A stretch of 64,000 nt of DNA from positions 3,534,001 through 3,598,000 of the forward strand of contig NZ_BAABED010000001.1 of NCBI RefSeq assembly GCF_039539965.1, written 5' to 3'. A program made the translations under genes and the position numbers. Origin of the DNA: Arthrobacter methylotrophus (GTDB lineage Bacteria; Actinomycetota; Actinomycetes; Actinomycetales; Micrococcaceae). The notes beneath the pieces were generated by a model that ran no database searches, was not told the origin of the DNA, and saw nothing but the letters and a program-made list of their open reading frames with translations. Positions within the stretch are counted from its first letter, which is position 1. Every line of letters starts with the position of its first letter. Positions 9,765 to 22,734 of the stretch are shown piece by piece.

Positions 9765-10100
9765 TTACGCGTCAGAACCGAGACGGCGCGCTGTGCGGGC
9801 CCTCTGACGTGACATACGTAGTCTACGCAATCTCTTGACCAGCATAGGATCGTGTGCCAGAGCTTCCTCGGTATCGATGAGGGCGTTGAGGAGCTGGTAG
9901 TAATGGGTGGCAGAAAGATCGAAGAGCTCCCTGACGGCCTGCTCCTTGGCGCCGGCGTACTTCCACCATTGCCTTTCCAAAGCGAGCATCTGCTGCTCAC
10001 GCTCGCCTAGCGGCGAGTCGCTTCGGAGCCCGGTGGACAGGTCTTCGAACACCAATCCAGTTGCTTCGGACGCCATGGGTTCCCGCGCGGGTTCTGCCAC
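9765..10100 (-). CDS. DUF3263 domain protein
   Basis: 111 residues. The central segment (LGEREQQMLALERQWWKYAG, LFDLSATHYYQLLNALID) matches DUF3263, a small actinobacterial family of unknown function with a helical, helix-turn-helix-like look. The C-terminus is strongly basic (KRLRRLRMSRQRARTARR). It lies directly upstream of the LytR_C gene on the same strand and divergent from ung, an order common in this group. A role as a DNA-binding protein is possible but not shown. Confidence 0.85.
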   Translation of the reverse strand: MAEPAREPMASEATGLVFEDLSTGLRSDSPLGEREQQMLALERQWWKYAGAKEQAVRELFDLSATHYYQLLNALIDTEEALAHDPMLVKRLRRLRMSRQRARTARRLGSDA

Positions 10101-10253
10101 GACACACTCCTTCGACGCATTGACTGAAAAAAGTCCCCCGCCAATGGTAACGGGCGAATAACACCGATGTCATTTGCCCCGCCGCCTTCCCGGAGGACGA
10201 TTTTCCGGCCGAGTCGCTTTCCCCTAGGGCTCCAAGACAGCGACAATGGCTGG

Positions 10254-11021
10254 GTGTCAGGCGAAGAAGCGTTGTTTGAACTTGAAGCAGAGGATCACTC
10301 CCCCGATTTCGGGTCACTCCCGGGAAAAGCCCTGGAAGATTTGATGACCCCGGACTGGGCTGAAGCGCTGTCCGGCGTCGAAAACGAATTGCGTTCGGTG
10401 CTGAGCTTCGTGGCAGGCGAGGCCGCCCGAGGAACCCACGTGTTGCCTGCGGCGTCGAACATCCTCCGCGCTTTCCGGCAGCCGCTTGCCGACGTCAAGG
10501 TGTTGATCCTGGGCCAAGACCCCTACCCGACGCCGGGACACGCCGTCGGGCTCTCGTTCGCGGTATCGGGGCACGTCCGGCCCATCCCGCGAAGCCTCGC
10601 GAACATCTACCGGGAAATGGAGTCCGATCTGGGCCTGCCGCCGCGGGTCCACGGCGATCTTTCGGCCTGGACCGGCCAGGGAGTGCTCCTGCTGAACAGG
10701 GTCCTGAGCGTTGGTGCCGGCGCGGCCGGATCGCACCGGGGCAAAGGTTGGGAGGCGATTACGACGGCGGCAGTTGCCGCCGTCGCCCGGCGCCGCACAA
10801 CTGCCGGGCAACAGAGTCCGCTCGTCGCGATCTTGTGGGGCAAGGACGCCGAAGCGGTGCAACCGCTTCTTGACGGCGCCCCCGCGATCACCTCCGCGCA
10901 CCCCAGCCCATTGTCGGCATCACGGGGCTTCTTCGGCTCACGCCCGTTCAGCCGAGCCAACGCCTTGCTTCGCATGCAAGGCGCAGATCCCGTCATCTGG
11001 GAACTTCCACCGTTGCCCTAG
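10254..11021 (+). CDS. ung: Uracil-DNA glycosylase (family 1)
   Basis: It carries the water-activating motif [16 protein letters not shown] and the [20 protein letters not shown]-intercalation loop of family 1 UDG, which removes uracil from DNA in base-excision repair. The domain starts at about [10 protein letters not shown] and runs to the C-terminus. The frame is open from ATG 10167, but the first 29 codons read poorly (Pro/Arg/Phe-rich, unlike the rest) and no ribosome site is clear. GTG 10254 is proposed as the start (255 residues), TTG 10272 is another option, and the ATG at 10167 cannot be excluded. It is divergent from DUF3263. Confidence 0.9.
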   Translation: MSGEEALFELEAEDHSPDFGSLPGKALEDLMTPDWAEALSGVENELRSVLSFVAGEAARGTHVLPAASNILRAFRQPLADVKVLILGQDPYPTPGHAVGLSFAVSGHVRPIPRSLANIYREMESDLGLPPRVHGDLSAWTGQGVLLLNRVLSVGAGAAGSHRGKGWEAITTAAVAAVARRRTTAGQQSPLVAILWGKDAEAVQPLLDGAPAITSAHPSPLSASRGFFGSRPFSRANALLRMQGADPVIWELPPLP

Positions 11022-11036
11022 CTTAGGCTTGCCTAC
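11018..11036 (+). promoter_or_regulatory. IdeR/DmdR-type iron box before the siderophore-interacting protein gene
   Basis: CTAGCTTAGGCTTGCCTAC matches the 19-base DtxR/IdeR/DmdR consensus (TTAGGTTAGGCTAACCTAA) at 14 of 19 positions and ends one base before the ATG at 11037. It implies iron-dependent repression and a leaderless or nearly leaderless mRNA. Confidence 0.65.
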
Positions 11037-11876
11037 ATGACATCTTTGCCCGCGACGTCGTCTGCTTCCCGCAATACCCGCCCCCAAGTGAACCTGACTG
11101 TGCTGCGCACGGAACAGCTCTCGCCCCACATGGTGCGCATCATTGCAGGTGGACCCGGTTTTGCCGGTTACGCGAACAACGCCTTCGTGGACCGTTACGT
11201 GAAGATCGTGTTCCCGCAGCCGGGCGTCGACTATGAGCTGCCATTGGATCTTTGGGCCATCCGCGAGACCATGCCGCGCGATCAGTGGCCGTACACGCGC
11301 ACCTACACCATCCGCTGGGTGGACGAGGCTGCCCAGGAACTGGCCATCGACTTTGTGGTCCACGGCGATGAGGGCCTTGCAGGTCCCTGGGCCATGGCGG
11401 CCCGGCCCGGCGACGCGATGGTCTTCACAGGACCGGGCGGCGCCTACAACCCAGCGCCCGACGCCGATTGGTACCTTTTCGCGGGCGACGACGCCGCACT
11501 GCCGGCCATCGCGGCGTCGATCGAATCCCTGCCACCCACCGCGACGGGCGTCGCTTTCCTGGAGGTCGACAGCGAGGCTGACATCCTCGACATCGCCGCG
11601 CCCGACGGCCTCGAGTTGCGCTGGCTCCTGCGCTCGGGAGTCCCGGCCGGGTCAAGCCACATCCTGCTCGATGCCTTGGGTGAAGCCAAGTGGCTGCCGG
11701 GCCGGGTGGATGTTTTTGCACACGGTGAACGCGGCTACATGAAGGGCTTGCGGGATATCTTCTTCAAGCAGCGCGGGCTGGAGCGTTCCCAAGTGTCGCT
11801 CTCCGGATACTGGGCCCAAGGGCGGGTCGAGGACGATTTCCAAGCCGAGAAAAAACTGCCGATCGGGCAGATCTAG
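11037..11876 (+). CDS. Siderophore-interacting protein (FAD-binding ferric-siderophore reductase)
   Basis: 279 residues of the SIP/ViuB family: an N-terminal FAD-binding barrel (TRTYTIRWVDEAAQELAIDFVVHG, then GPGGAY) and a C-terminal NAD(P)H-binding half (DWYLFAGDDAALPAI) ending in GYWAQGRVEDDFQAEKK, the family's usual finish. It should reduce ferric siderophores in the cytoplasm to release iron. The start is at an ATG immediately after an iron box, consistent with iron control. It is monocistronic; the next gene is convergent. The function is strongly supported by family; the siderophore is unknown. Confidence 0.93.
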   Translation: MTSLPATSSASRNTRPQVNLTVLRTEQLSPHMVRIIAGGPGFAGYANNAFVDRYVKIVFPQPGVDYELPLDLWAIRETMPRDQWPYTRTYTIRWVDEAAQELAIDFVVHGDEGLAGPWAMAARPGDAMVFTGPGGAYNPAPDADWYLFAGDDAALPAIAASIESLPPTATGVAFLEVDSEADILDIAAPDGLELRWLLRSGVPAGSSHILLDALGEAKWLPGRVDVFAHGERGYMKGLRDIFFKQRGLERSQVSLSGYWAQGRVEDDFQAEKKLPIGQI

Positions 11877-11903
11877 CGGCCCTTACCGGCGTCGAGCGCG
11901 GCC

Positions 11904-13382
11904 CTAGCGTCGGCGAACGCGGCGGCGCTCGTTGCTGGCCAGCCCCTTGGTCAACGGCCGGGCGAGGTTGTCGCCCAACACAATTCCCGCTGCCACACCC
12001 AGCACGATTGCTCCCGCGTTGAGCATGCCACCCGAGCCCAGCAAGACGTCCGCTTCCTGCACCGTCAACACATACATGGAACGGAATATCTTCAGACCAG
12101 GCAACAGGATGAGTGCTGCAGGGACTGCCACCACGAGTTGCGGAGCTCCAAGCCTGAGCGCCACCATCCGGGCCAGCAGGCCGATGACCACCGCCGAAAT
12201 CGCAGGCGAGAGACGATCCCCCAGACCGAGGTTGGCAGCCCCCCACAAGATGAAGTAGCCCACCAAACCGACTGCCGCCGTCGGGAGCAGAAGTTTGAGC
12301 AGTGTCTGCTCGGTGATGCCGATGGCAATCACTGCGACGGCGATCAAGATCGCCTGCCCCCACAATGGATACGCCTCGGGGAATGTTTGCGTGACGTCGA
12401 TCGGGACGCTGCCGGACAGATCACCGACCACCACCGCGACAGCGATCCCCGCAACGATCGCACCGAAGGTGAGAATGGTGGACAGGAATCGCCCGGCCGC
12501 TGTGACCGGGAATCCGTTGATGGCGTCTTGCACCGAAGAGACGAGCCGTCCCGTTGGCAACAAGAGGAGAATGCCGCCCGCGACCACGATCGAGGGCGGG
12601 ATGTCCGCCCCGGCCCAGCGCAGCATGAGCGCAATGAACGTCACCAGGAAGGCACAGGCCGCTGTCACGAAGAAGTCCGGCGTGCGCCATTTGCCCAATT
12701 GCCTGGCGACAAGGTTGACGAGCATGTTGGAGACGAAAGCCAAGGCAGACGCTCCAAGGCCCCCACCCAGCACCCCGACGAAAACAGCGGAGAAGACGCC
12801 GAACGCCATGGTGACCATCCACCGGGGGAAGGGCTTGCTTCTTCGAATAATGTCATCCAGGCGGCGCACGGCCTCCGCCCTGCCCACTCCTCCGGCCACG
12901 ATGTCCGTCACGAGCTGGTGGACCTCGGCCAAACCGGCGTAGTTGTTGGTCCAGGAGCGGACCACCCGGAGCAGGGTGATCGGAGTCTGGTCCTTGGGCG
13001 CATAGTTGATCTGTACCGACTGGTTGGTGATGTCGACTTCGATGTTCTTCAAACCGAGTGCGGCAGTGACCGCAATGATGCTGGTCTCGACTTCCAAGGC
13101 ACCGGCCCCGTAACGGAACATGGATTCGGCCATGTGCAACGCGAAGTCAATGGTCTTGCGGGCCGAAGCATCAACCCCGCCCACATGAATGGTGGGGTTG
13201 GCGTAGGGACTGCCGGCAAGTCGGTCCACGATGCTCAAGGGGGCCGTGGGCGGGTTCTCGCCCTGCACGAGCCTGCGAAGCATGCGTTTGGCGTTGACGT
13301 TCTGGCGCACCTGGGATGGCTTGAGCGGCTGCGTCTTGGGCAAGCCGTCCGTGCTGGGCCTATTGTCGGGGCGGTCAGTCAC
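11904..13382 (-). CDS. thrE: ThrE-family threonine/serine exporter
   Basis: 492 residues from a GTG start. The N-terminal cytoplasmic domain (about 60-200: FALHMAESMFRYGAGALEVE, ITNQSVQINY) is the ThrE-type DUF1212 part, with about ten transmembrane segments from residue 210 onward, including a DUF3815-like second half. It exports L-threonine and L-serine by the proton motive force. It is on the same strand as the FemX-like gene, 73 bases downstream of its stop. In this window it also lies close to serine-producing genes, but no shared transcript is indicated. Confidence 0.9.
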   Translation of the reverse strand: MTDRPDNRPSTDGLPKTQPLKPSQVRQNVNAKRMLRRLVQGENPPTAPLSIVDRLAGSPYANPTIHVGGVDASARKTIDFALHMAESMFRYGAGALEVETSIIAVTAALGLKNIEVDITNQSVQINYAPKDQTPITLLRVVRSWTNNYAGLAEVHQLVTDIVAGGVGRAEAVRRLDDIIRRSKPFPRWMVTMAFGVFSAVFVGVLGGGLGASALAFVSNMLVNLVARQLGKWRTPDFFVTAACAFLVTFIALMLRWAGADIPPSIVVAGGILLLLPTGRLVSSVQDAINGFPVTAAGRFLSTILTFGAIVAGIAVAVVVGDLSGSVPIDVTQTFPEAYPLWGQAILIAVAVIAIGITEQTLLKLLLPTAAVGLVGYFILWGAANLGLGDRLSPAISAVVIGLLARMVALRLGAPQLVVAVPAALILLPGLKIFRSMYVLTVQEADVLLGSGGMLNAGAIVLGVAAGIVLGDNLARPLTKGLASNERRRVRRR

Positions 13383-13455
13383 GCAGGTATTCCTCCAAAG
13401 AGCGGGATTCCTCCAAGTATGGTGTTTTTCACCGGCCGTAGATCGCGCGGCGATT

Positions 13456-14544
13456 CTAGTAGAACTGCTGGCCCGTCCGGCGGGTGTAGATCTGCCGGGC
13501 GATGCGTTCTCCAGCGGCGGTCCAGAGCTTGTATTTCAGGGGGCTGATGACCTGGTCGTAGCAGCCCACGAAGTCGGTGACGGTCTTGCTGAAGCTGGTC
13601 TTGAACAGACCGAGGCCGTGGAACGGGTGCGTGGTGTCCTTGAGCCGGTCCGCTGGCGGAGTGCCGCAGAAATCGTACTCCGTGCAGCCCAGCTCCTTGA
13701 CTTGGTTGATGGCCGTCCACTGGACCAAGTGCGAATCGCCGTACTGTGAGCGCTTCTGCAGCGATCCGCCGTCCTTGTACGTGCCCTTTCGGCCGTAGTT
13801 GATGACGAAGGCCCCCACCGAAGGAACACCGTTTTCGAAGACAAACAGGAGCCGGCCCTGGCCACGGTCCATGAAATTGGTCCAGAACTGGCGGTAGTAC
13901 CCGAACTCGCGGACCCGTACTTGGGACTTCGCCTCGACGGTGTTGGTCATGAGGGCATACATGGAGCGGAAGTTCTCTTCCGTGGGTTCCATGGTGTGGA
14001 CCTCGACGCCTTCGCGGATGGCCCTCCGGACGGCGTTGCGGCCGCGGGAATGGAGGTTACGCAGAAGCTGGTTCTCCTCCGGAGAAATGTCCAACAAGGC
14101 GGTGGAGTCGTTCGGCTGCAGGTTGGGAGTCTTGACCACTCCGGTGTACTCGATCGCGTCCCGCGATTCCGGGCTGAGGACGATGTCCGGTTCGATCTTG
14201 ACGGCGAACACCCCGAGCCTGTCCCGCTTCACGAATTCCGCGTTGGCCCTGATGATCCCCGGGATGTCCTCGACGCCGGCAACGTCCGGGCCCTTGATCA
14301 GGTACCAGAGCTTGCCGAGCAGCGGAAAGGACTTCTCCAGGACCAGGTTGTAGCTGCTGTAGTCCGGGGTTTCATAAACGAGGTGCAGGGGCTTCCAGCC
14401 GAAGTGCTGCTTGACGTCTGCGAACGCCTCGGATTGGAGGAGGTTGCCTCCGTTGGGATTGGCCGTGACGTATTTGTCCCAGTGTTCGATTTCTTCGGCG
14501 GTGGCAAAGCGTGCGGTAAATTCTCGCAAGGGGGCCGTGTCCAA
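13456..14544 (-). CDS. FemX/FemAB-like peptidoglycan interpeptide-bridge aminoacyltransferase
   Basis: 362 residues of the FemAB (lipid II amino acid transferase, GNAT-fold) family. Diagnostic stretches are GGNLLQSEAFADVKQHFGW near the N-terminus, RNLHSRGRNAVRRAIREGV in the middle, and YDFCGTPP followed by HGLGLFKTSFS near the end. These enzymes add the first amino acid of the cross-bridge to lipid II from aminoacyl-tRNA in the cytoplasm. The start is TTG 14544 in this reading; a second TTG six codons in is possible. The exact amino acid added cannot be told from the sequence. Confidence 0.88.
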   Translation of the reverse strand: MDTAPLREFTARFATAEEIEHWDKYVTANPNGGNLLQSEAFADVKQHFGWKPLHLVYETPDYSSYNLVLEKSFPLLGKLWYLIKGPDVAGVEDIPGIIRANAEFVKRDRLGVFAVKIEPDIVLSPESRDAIEYTGVVKTPNLQPNDSTALLDISPEENQLLRNLHSRGRNAVRRAIREGVEVHTMEPTEENFRSMYALMTNTVEAKSQVRVREFGYYRQFWTNFMDRGQGRLLFVFENGVPSVGAFVINYGRKGTYKDGGSLQKRSQYGDSHLVQWTAINQVKELGCTEYDFCGTPPADRLKDTTHPFHGLGLFKTSFSKTVTDFVGCYDQVISPLKYKLWTAAGERIARQIYTRRTGQQFY

Positions 14545-14748
14545 TCAGTTGCGTACGTGAGGCAGCAGGCACCGGTGTGCGGCGCAGGCGTTTCAGTCTC
14601 AAGTCTATCGGCCTCCCAAGATAGCTACGGCCTGTTCCGCCCGGGGCCCCGGAACCCTCCGGTTCACAGCCAGGGCAAAGGTTCCCCAAAGTGCACAACT
14701 ATTCCGGCGGCGGAGAGTGGTTATAACCCGCTGAACAAGGAGGACCCG

Positions 14749-14928
14749 ATGATCGTCTACCGCCCCATTCCACCGCTCTCCGCAAGCCGCAGCAACAGCT
14801 TGTGGTCGGTATTCGCAGCCATGGCATCGGCAGCATTGTTGGGCCCCGCTTGGCCGTCCGGTGCCCGACGCGCCAAACATAGTGCGCGACGCGCCGAACA
14901 TCAAGAGGCCGGCGGGCTACTCCCCTAG
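14749..14928 (+). CDS. Candidate small protein (59 residues), unconfirmed
   Basis: A short open frame starting at ATG 14749 is preceded by a perfect AAGGAGG (14737-14743, five-base spacing) and a TATAAC-like -10 element near 14722. The product would be basic, with a hydrophobic stretch ([19 protein letters not shown]) followed by an Arg/His-rich tail. The last part runs through a repeated GCGCGACGCGCC-type stretch and ends just inside the 3' end of sdaA on the other strand. No family is recognised. The strong ribosome site is the main support; it may be a chance frame in a 380-base spacer that otherwise shows nothing. Confidence 0.35.
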   Translation: MIVYRPIPPLSASRSNSLWSVFAAMASAALLGPAWPSGARRAKHSARRAEHQEAGGLLP

Positions 14929-16355
14929 CATTCGACGACGTTGACGGCAAGGCCGCCCATGGCGGTTTCCTTGTATTTGGAGGACATGTCCTTGCCCGTT
15001 TCGCGCATGGTCACGATAACCTCGTCCAGGGACACACGGTGGGTGCCGTCACCCCAGAGCGCCATCTTCGCGGCGTTGATGGCCTTCGCCGCGGCGATCG
15101 CGTTTCGTTCGATGCAAGGGATCTGCACGAGCCCGCCGATCGGATCGCAGGTCAGGCCCAGATTGTGTTCCATCGCTATCTCGGCCGCGTTCTCCACTTG
15201 TCCCGGGGAACCGCCCATGACTTCGGCCAAGCCCGCGGCGGCCATCGAGGACGCCGAGCCGACCTCGCCTTGGCAGCCGACTTCGGCACCGGAGATCGAG
15301 GCTTGCTCCTTGTAGAGCACCCCGACGGCGCCCGCGGCGAGCAGGAACTTCACGATCGTCTCGTCGCGGTCCTGCTGCGTGGCTTTGTCCATGCCGGGGG
15401 CGAAGTGCAGGGCGTAGTACAGCACTGCGGGGATGATCCCGGCGGCACCGTTCGTGGGGGCGGTGACCACGCGGCCGCCCGAGGCGTTTTCCTCGTTCAC
15501 GGCCAGGGCGATCAGGTTCACCCATTCCTGCCAGTACTTCGGGTCCCGATAGTCGGGGTCCTGGTCCTTGGTTTCCTTCAGGAGCCGTTCGTGCCAGTCA
15601 GGAGCCCGACGGCGAACCTTGAGTCCGCCGGGCAGCACCCCTTCGCGCTTCAGCGACGTTTCGACGCAGGCCACCATGACGGAGTAGATGTGCAGCAGTC
15701 CTTCGCGGATGTCCTCTTCGCTCCGGGAGGCCCGTTCGTTGATGAACATGATGTCCGAAATGCCGAGTCCCTTGGAGGAGCACCGGCCCATGAGTTCGGC
15801 GGCGGTGCGGAAGGGCAGCGGGAGTTCCTTCTTGGACTCCTCCAGTTCCTTCTGGGCTGCGTCTTCCTCGCCCTCGCGGACGATGAACCCACCGCCCACG
15901 GAGAAGAACGTTGCTTCATGCAGCACTTCGCCGTCGGCGTCGGAAACGGAAAACTTCATTCCGTTCGTATGCCGGGGCAGGACCGTGAGGGGGTGGAGGA
16001 TCATGTCCGACTCCCCATACGGCAGGGCCACCCCGGATTCTGGATCGACTGCGCCGCCAAGGTTCAGGGTCCCGGTTTCGGCGATCGAGACGAGGCGTTC
16101 CTCCACTTCCTCGGGCAGGATCTGCTCCGGATGGAAACCCTCCAGACCCAACAGCACCGCAGTCATCGTGCCGTGGCCGCGGCCCGTGGCGGCCAGGGAA
16201 CCGTACAGATCAACGCGCAGGGAAGCAACCCGCTCCAAGGCACCGGAATCCTTGAGTTCGCCCGCGAAGACAGCGGCAGCACGCATCGGCCCCACGGTAT
16301 GCGAACTCGAAGGACCAATCCCGATAGAGAAAAGATCGAAGACGCCAACAGCCAT
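14925..16355 (-). CDS. sdaA: L-serine ammonia-lyase (iron-sulfur L-serine dehydratase), single chain
   Basis: 476 residues combining the beta domain ([22 protein letters not shown]) and the alpha domain of the Fe-S L-serine dehydratase. The cluster cysteines are in [14 protein letters not shown] and in the pair [18 protein letters not shown]. It converts L-serine to pyruvate and ammonia. It lies 105 bases downstream of glyA on the same strand, with a strong hairpin between, so it is the last gene of the glycine operon or a partly separate unit. Functionally it drains the serine made by GlyA from glycine. Confidence 0.95.
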   Translation of the reverse strand: MAVGVFDLFSIGIGPSSSHTVGPMRAAAVFAGELKDSGALERVASLRVDLYGSLAATGRGHGTMTAVLLGLEGFHPEQILPEEVEERLVSIAETGTLNLGGAVDPESGVALPYGESDMILHPLTVLPRHTNGMKFSVSDADGEVLHEATFFSVGGGFIVREGEEDAAQKELEESKKELPLPFRTAAELMGRCSSKGLGISDIMFINERASRSEEDIREGLLHIYSVMVACVETSLKREGVLPGGLKVRRRAPDWHERLLKETKDQDPDYRDPKYWQEWVNLIALAVNEENASGGRVVTAPTNGAAGIIPAVLYYALHFAPGMDKATQQDRDETIVKFLLAAGAVGVLYKEQASISGAEVGCQGEVGSASSMAAAGLAEVMGGSPGQVENAAEIAMEHNLGLTCDPIGGLVQIPCIERNAIAAAKAINAAKMALWGDGTHRVSLDEVIVTMRETGKDMSSKYKETAMGGLAVNVVEC

Positions 16356-16410
16356 GTTGGTTCCTAACTAGATAATTGGGGGCGGCGGGTGTAGTGACCA
16401 AAAGCCCGAA

Positions 16411-16449
16411 GGCCGTTGGATCCGGCAGGCGCGCCGGATCCAACGGGCC
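16411..16449 (-). terminator. Strong hairpin between glyA and sdaA
   Basis: The arms 16411-16426 and 16433-16449 pair over 14 or more bases around CCGTTGGATCCGGC with a 6-base loop. It lies directly after the glyA stop on the minus strand, followed by CTTCGGGCTTTTGG. The T-run is weak, so it may act as a terminator or as a partial attenuator/RNA-stability element. Confidence 0.6.
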
Positions 16450-16460
16450 AAAGGAGAACC

Positions 16461-17794
<1,334 letters not shown>

Positions 17795-17798
<4 letters not shown>

Positions 17799-18190
17799 AG
17801 CTCGCCACCGTTCTTCGCAGCGTATTCCTCCGCCGAAAGCAGCGGACCGTCGGACTCGGCGGCCACCTTGAAGAGCCAACCCGCACCGTAGGGATCGTTA
17901 TTGATCAGTGCGGGATCGTCGACGACGGCGGAGTTCACTTCGGTGATCTCGCCCGTCACCGGGGAGTACAGGTCCGAAACGGACTTGGTGGACTCAACCT
18001 CGCCGCAGGTCTCCCCAGCGGTCACAGCAGCGCCGACCTCGGGCAAGTCAACGTACACGATGTCGCCGAGGGCATCAGTGGCCACGGCGGAGATACCGAC
18101 AGAGACAATGTTCGATCCGGCGTCGCCGGAGTCGCGGGCAACCCACTCGTGCTCGTCGGAATACTGCAGTTCAGGTGCAACTTTTGCCAT
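17795..18190 (-). CDS. gcvH: Glycine cleavage system H protein
   Basis: 131 residues ([20 protein letters not shown]) with the lipoyl-lysine in [16 protein letters not shown] and the family C-terminus ([13 protein letters not shown]). It carries the aminomethyl group between GcvP and GcvT on its lipoamide arm. It lies 67 bases downstream of gcvT and overlaps glyA by four bases. The start ATG has GTAAAGGAAAAAAC upstream. Confidence 0.97.
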
Positions 18191-18257
18191 GTGTTTTTTC
18201 CTTTACGTTATGAAGCTCTGGGTCTAAATCAAGCGTGATCGGCCTAGCGGATTGGAG

Positions 18258-19391
18258 CTACTTGGCCCGCTTGTAGAACGGCAATGCCACGACTTCGAAG
18301 GGTTCTGCCTTGCCGCGGAGGTCAACGTCAACCGGCGTGCCGAGTTCGGCGTGTTCGACGTCGACATATGCCAGTGCCACGGGGTGTCCGAGGGTGGGGC
18401 TGGGCTGACCGGAGGTGACTTCGCCGACCACCACGCCGTCCTTGAGGACCGGGTAGTGGCTGCGACCGGCGCGTCGGCCCAGGCCCTTGAGGCCAACCAG
18501 CTTACGGCCGCTCGTGGAACCTGCCCCCTGAGCCTTCAAAGCTTCCAGGGCGGCACGGCCCACGAAGTCGCTTTCCTTGGCGAGCGAGACTACTGGACCC
18601 AGTCCTGCCGAGAAGGGGTTGCCTTCGCGGGAGAGCTCATTGCCGTAGAGCGGCATGCCGGCTTCGAGGCGCAGCGAGTCACGCGAAGCCAGACCTGCGG
18701 GGATCAGCTCGCCGTCCTCGGCAACGGCTGCGATGGCCTGCCACAGAGCCGCGGCGGCGTCGTTGTCCACGAAGATTTCGAAGCCGTCCTCGCCCGTGTA
18801 GCCGGTGCGGGCAAGCAGCAGTTCCGTAGTGTTCCCGGCAAAGGTGAACGGCACCTCGACGGCGGCGTAGTACTTGAGCTCGGTGACGACGGAGTGCTGT
18901 TCGGCTGGCACCAAGCGGAGGAGGATCTCTTCCGCTTTGGGGCCCTGGACGGCGATCAGCGAGGTTGCCGCGGAGGCGTCCTCGACGACGACGTCGAAGT
19001 TGGCGGCCCGTTCGGCGAGGGCTGCGGCAACCACAGGGGCGTTGCCGGCGTTCGGCACCACCAGGAACTTAGTCTCCCCGCGGCGGTAGGTGATGAGGTC
19101 GTCGATGATGCCGCCGTCTTCCTGGCAGATCAGCGAGTACTTGGCTTTGCCCACTGACATGGCGGAGATCTTGCCCACCAGGGCGTAGTCCAGGAACGCG
19201 GCGGCTTCGGGGCCCGTGACCCAGACTTCGCCCATGTGGGACAGGTCGAACAACCCGGCGGACTGGCGGACGGCGTGGTGCTCTGCCAGCTCGGAGGAGT
19301 ACTTCAGGGGCATTTGCCAGCCACCGAAATCGGTGAAGGAAGCGCCGAGCTTCTTGTGCTCTTCGTAGAGCGCAGTGTAGTTCTCAGTCAT
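18258..19391 (-). CDS. gcvT: Aminomethyltransferase (glycine cleavage T protein)
   Basis: 377 residues from ATG 19391 (MTENYTALYEEHKKLG, then ASFTDFGGWQMPLKY). The folate-binding fold is shown by GLFDLSHMGEVWVTGPEA and LARTGYTGEDGFEIF. It transfers the methylene unit from the H-protein to tetrahydrofolate and releases ammonia. It starts ten bases after the gcvP stop, so the two are in one transcript. The reading upstream of 19391 overlaps gcvP in another frame and is rejected. Confidence 0.97.
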   Translation of the reverse strand: MTENYTALYEEHKKLGASFTDFGGWQMPLKYSSELAEHHAVRQSAGLFDLSHMGEVWVTGPEAAAFLDYALVGKISAMSVGKAKYSLICQEDGGIIDDLITYRRGETKFLVVPNAGNAPVVAAALAERAANFDVVVEDASAATSLIAVQGPKAEEILLRLVPAEQHSVVTELKYYAAVEVPFTFAGNTTELLLARTGYTGEDGFEIFVDNDAAAALWQAIAAVAEDGELIPAGLASRDSLRLEAGMPLYGNELSREGNPFSAGLGPVVSLAKESDFVGRAALEALKAQGAGSTSGRKLVGLKGLGRRAGRSHYPVLKDGVVVGEVTSGQPSPTLGHPVALAYVDVEHAELGTPVDVDLRGKAEPFEVVALPFYKRAK

Positions 19392-19401
19392 CACGAAATC
19401 C

Positions 19402-22248
<2,847 letters not shown>

Positions 22249-22314
22249 GAAGGAACTCCATTACTAAGGCGGCGTGGGTACGCCACAGCTAATCGGGTTC
22301 CTCCCCGCTCTGTA

Positions 22315-22520
22315 TTGGACCTGAGAGTTTCCGCAAATCCGCGCTTTCGCACTGCTTCGCTTGCACCGTCGGTGAGCACAGCGCCGTCGGGTGTCACGGA
22401 CACCGGTGGACAGCGTGCTGCTTTCCAGAGTTGCCTTGCCGCGGCGGTGCGTGGGCCTGAGAGATTCCTGGGGAGGATTTGCTCCTACGGCGCCTGCATC
22501 ACATGCCTGCAGGACTCTCC
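22315..22520 (-). promoter_or_regulatory. Tandem glycine riboswitch of the gcv operon
   Basis: On the minus strand aptamer 1 opens with GGAGAGTCC (22520), contains GGCGCCGTAGGAGCAA (canonical GGCGCCGAAGGGGCAA) and closes with AATCTCTCAGGC. A second aptamer opens near GGAAAGCAGC, contains the CACCGACGGTGCAAGC-type core and closes with AAACTCTCAGGTCC (22317). The order, spacing and position before gcvP are those of the cooperative glycine riboswitch, which normally turns expression on when glycine is high. Confidence 0.93.
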
Positions 22521-22661
22521 CGCCGCAGATCAAAGGCGTATTCAGTTGTGTGAAATGACTGTGTGAATCGACCGTGGCTGCCGGTGACGACTGCCACAAC
22601 TACCAATTGTCCTATGGACTGCCCGTGTCCGCAAATAATGTCATCGTCGTCGCCCGGCTTT

Positions 22662-22727
22662 CCCAACTAGCTCGCAGTTGTTGTCGCTTTGAGGGCTCAA
22701 AACGACGTTAACTGCGAGCTAGTTGGG
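22662..22727. repeat. Long near-perfect palindrome (intergenic)
   Basis: The outer arms CCCAACTAGCTCGCAGTT (22662-22679) and AACTGCGAGCTAGTTGGG (22710-22727) pair perfectly over 18 bases. The inner part pairs again (GTCGCTTTGAG with CTCAAAACGAC, one G-U). It is just past the stop of the TetR gene and downstream of nothing on the other side. It could end transcription, but the size and perfection suggest a dispersed REP/BIME-like element. Confidence 0.75.
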
Positions 22728-22734
22728 CCGGCGC

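Noticed and set aside
15039..16367. A 442-codon plus-strand frame over sdaA and a 414-codon one over glyA
   Set aside because: The minus-strand genes are full-length, motif-complete enzymes; the plus frames are shadows with low-complexity composition.
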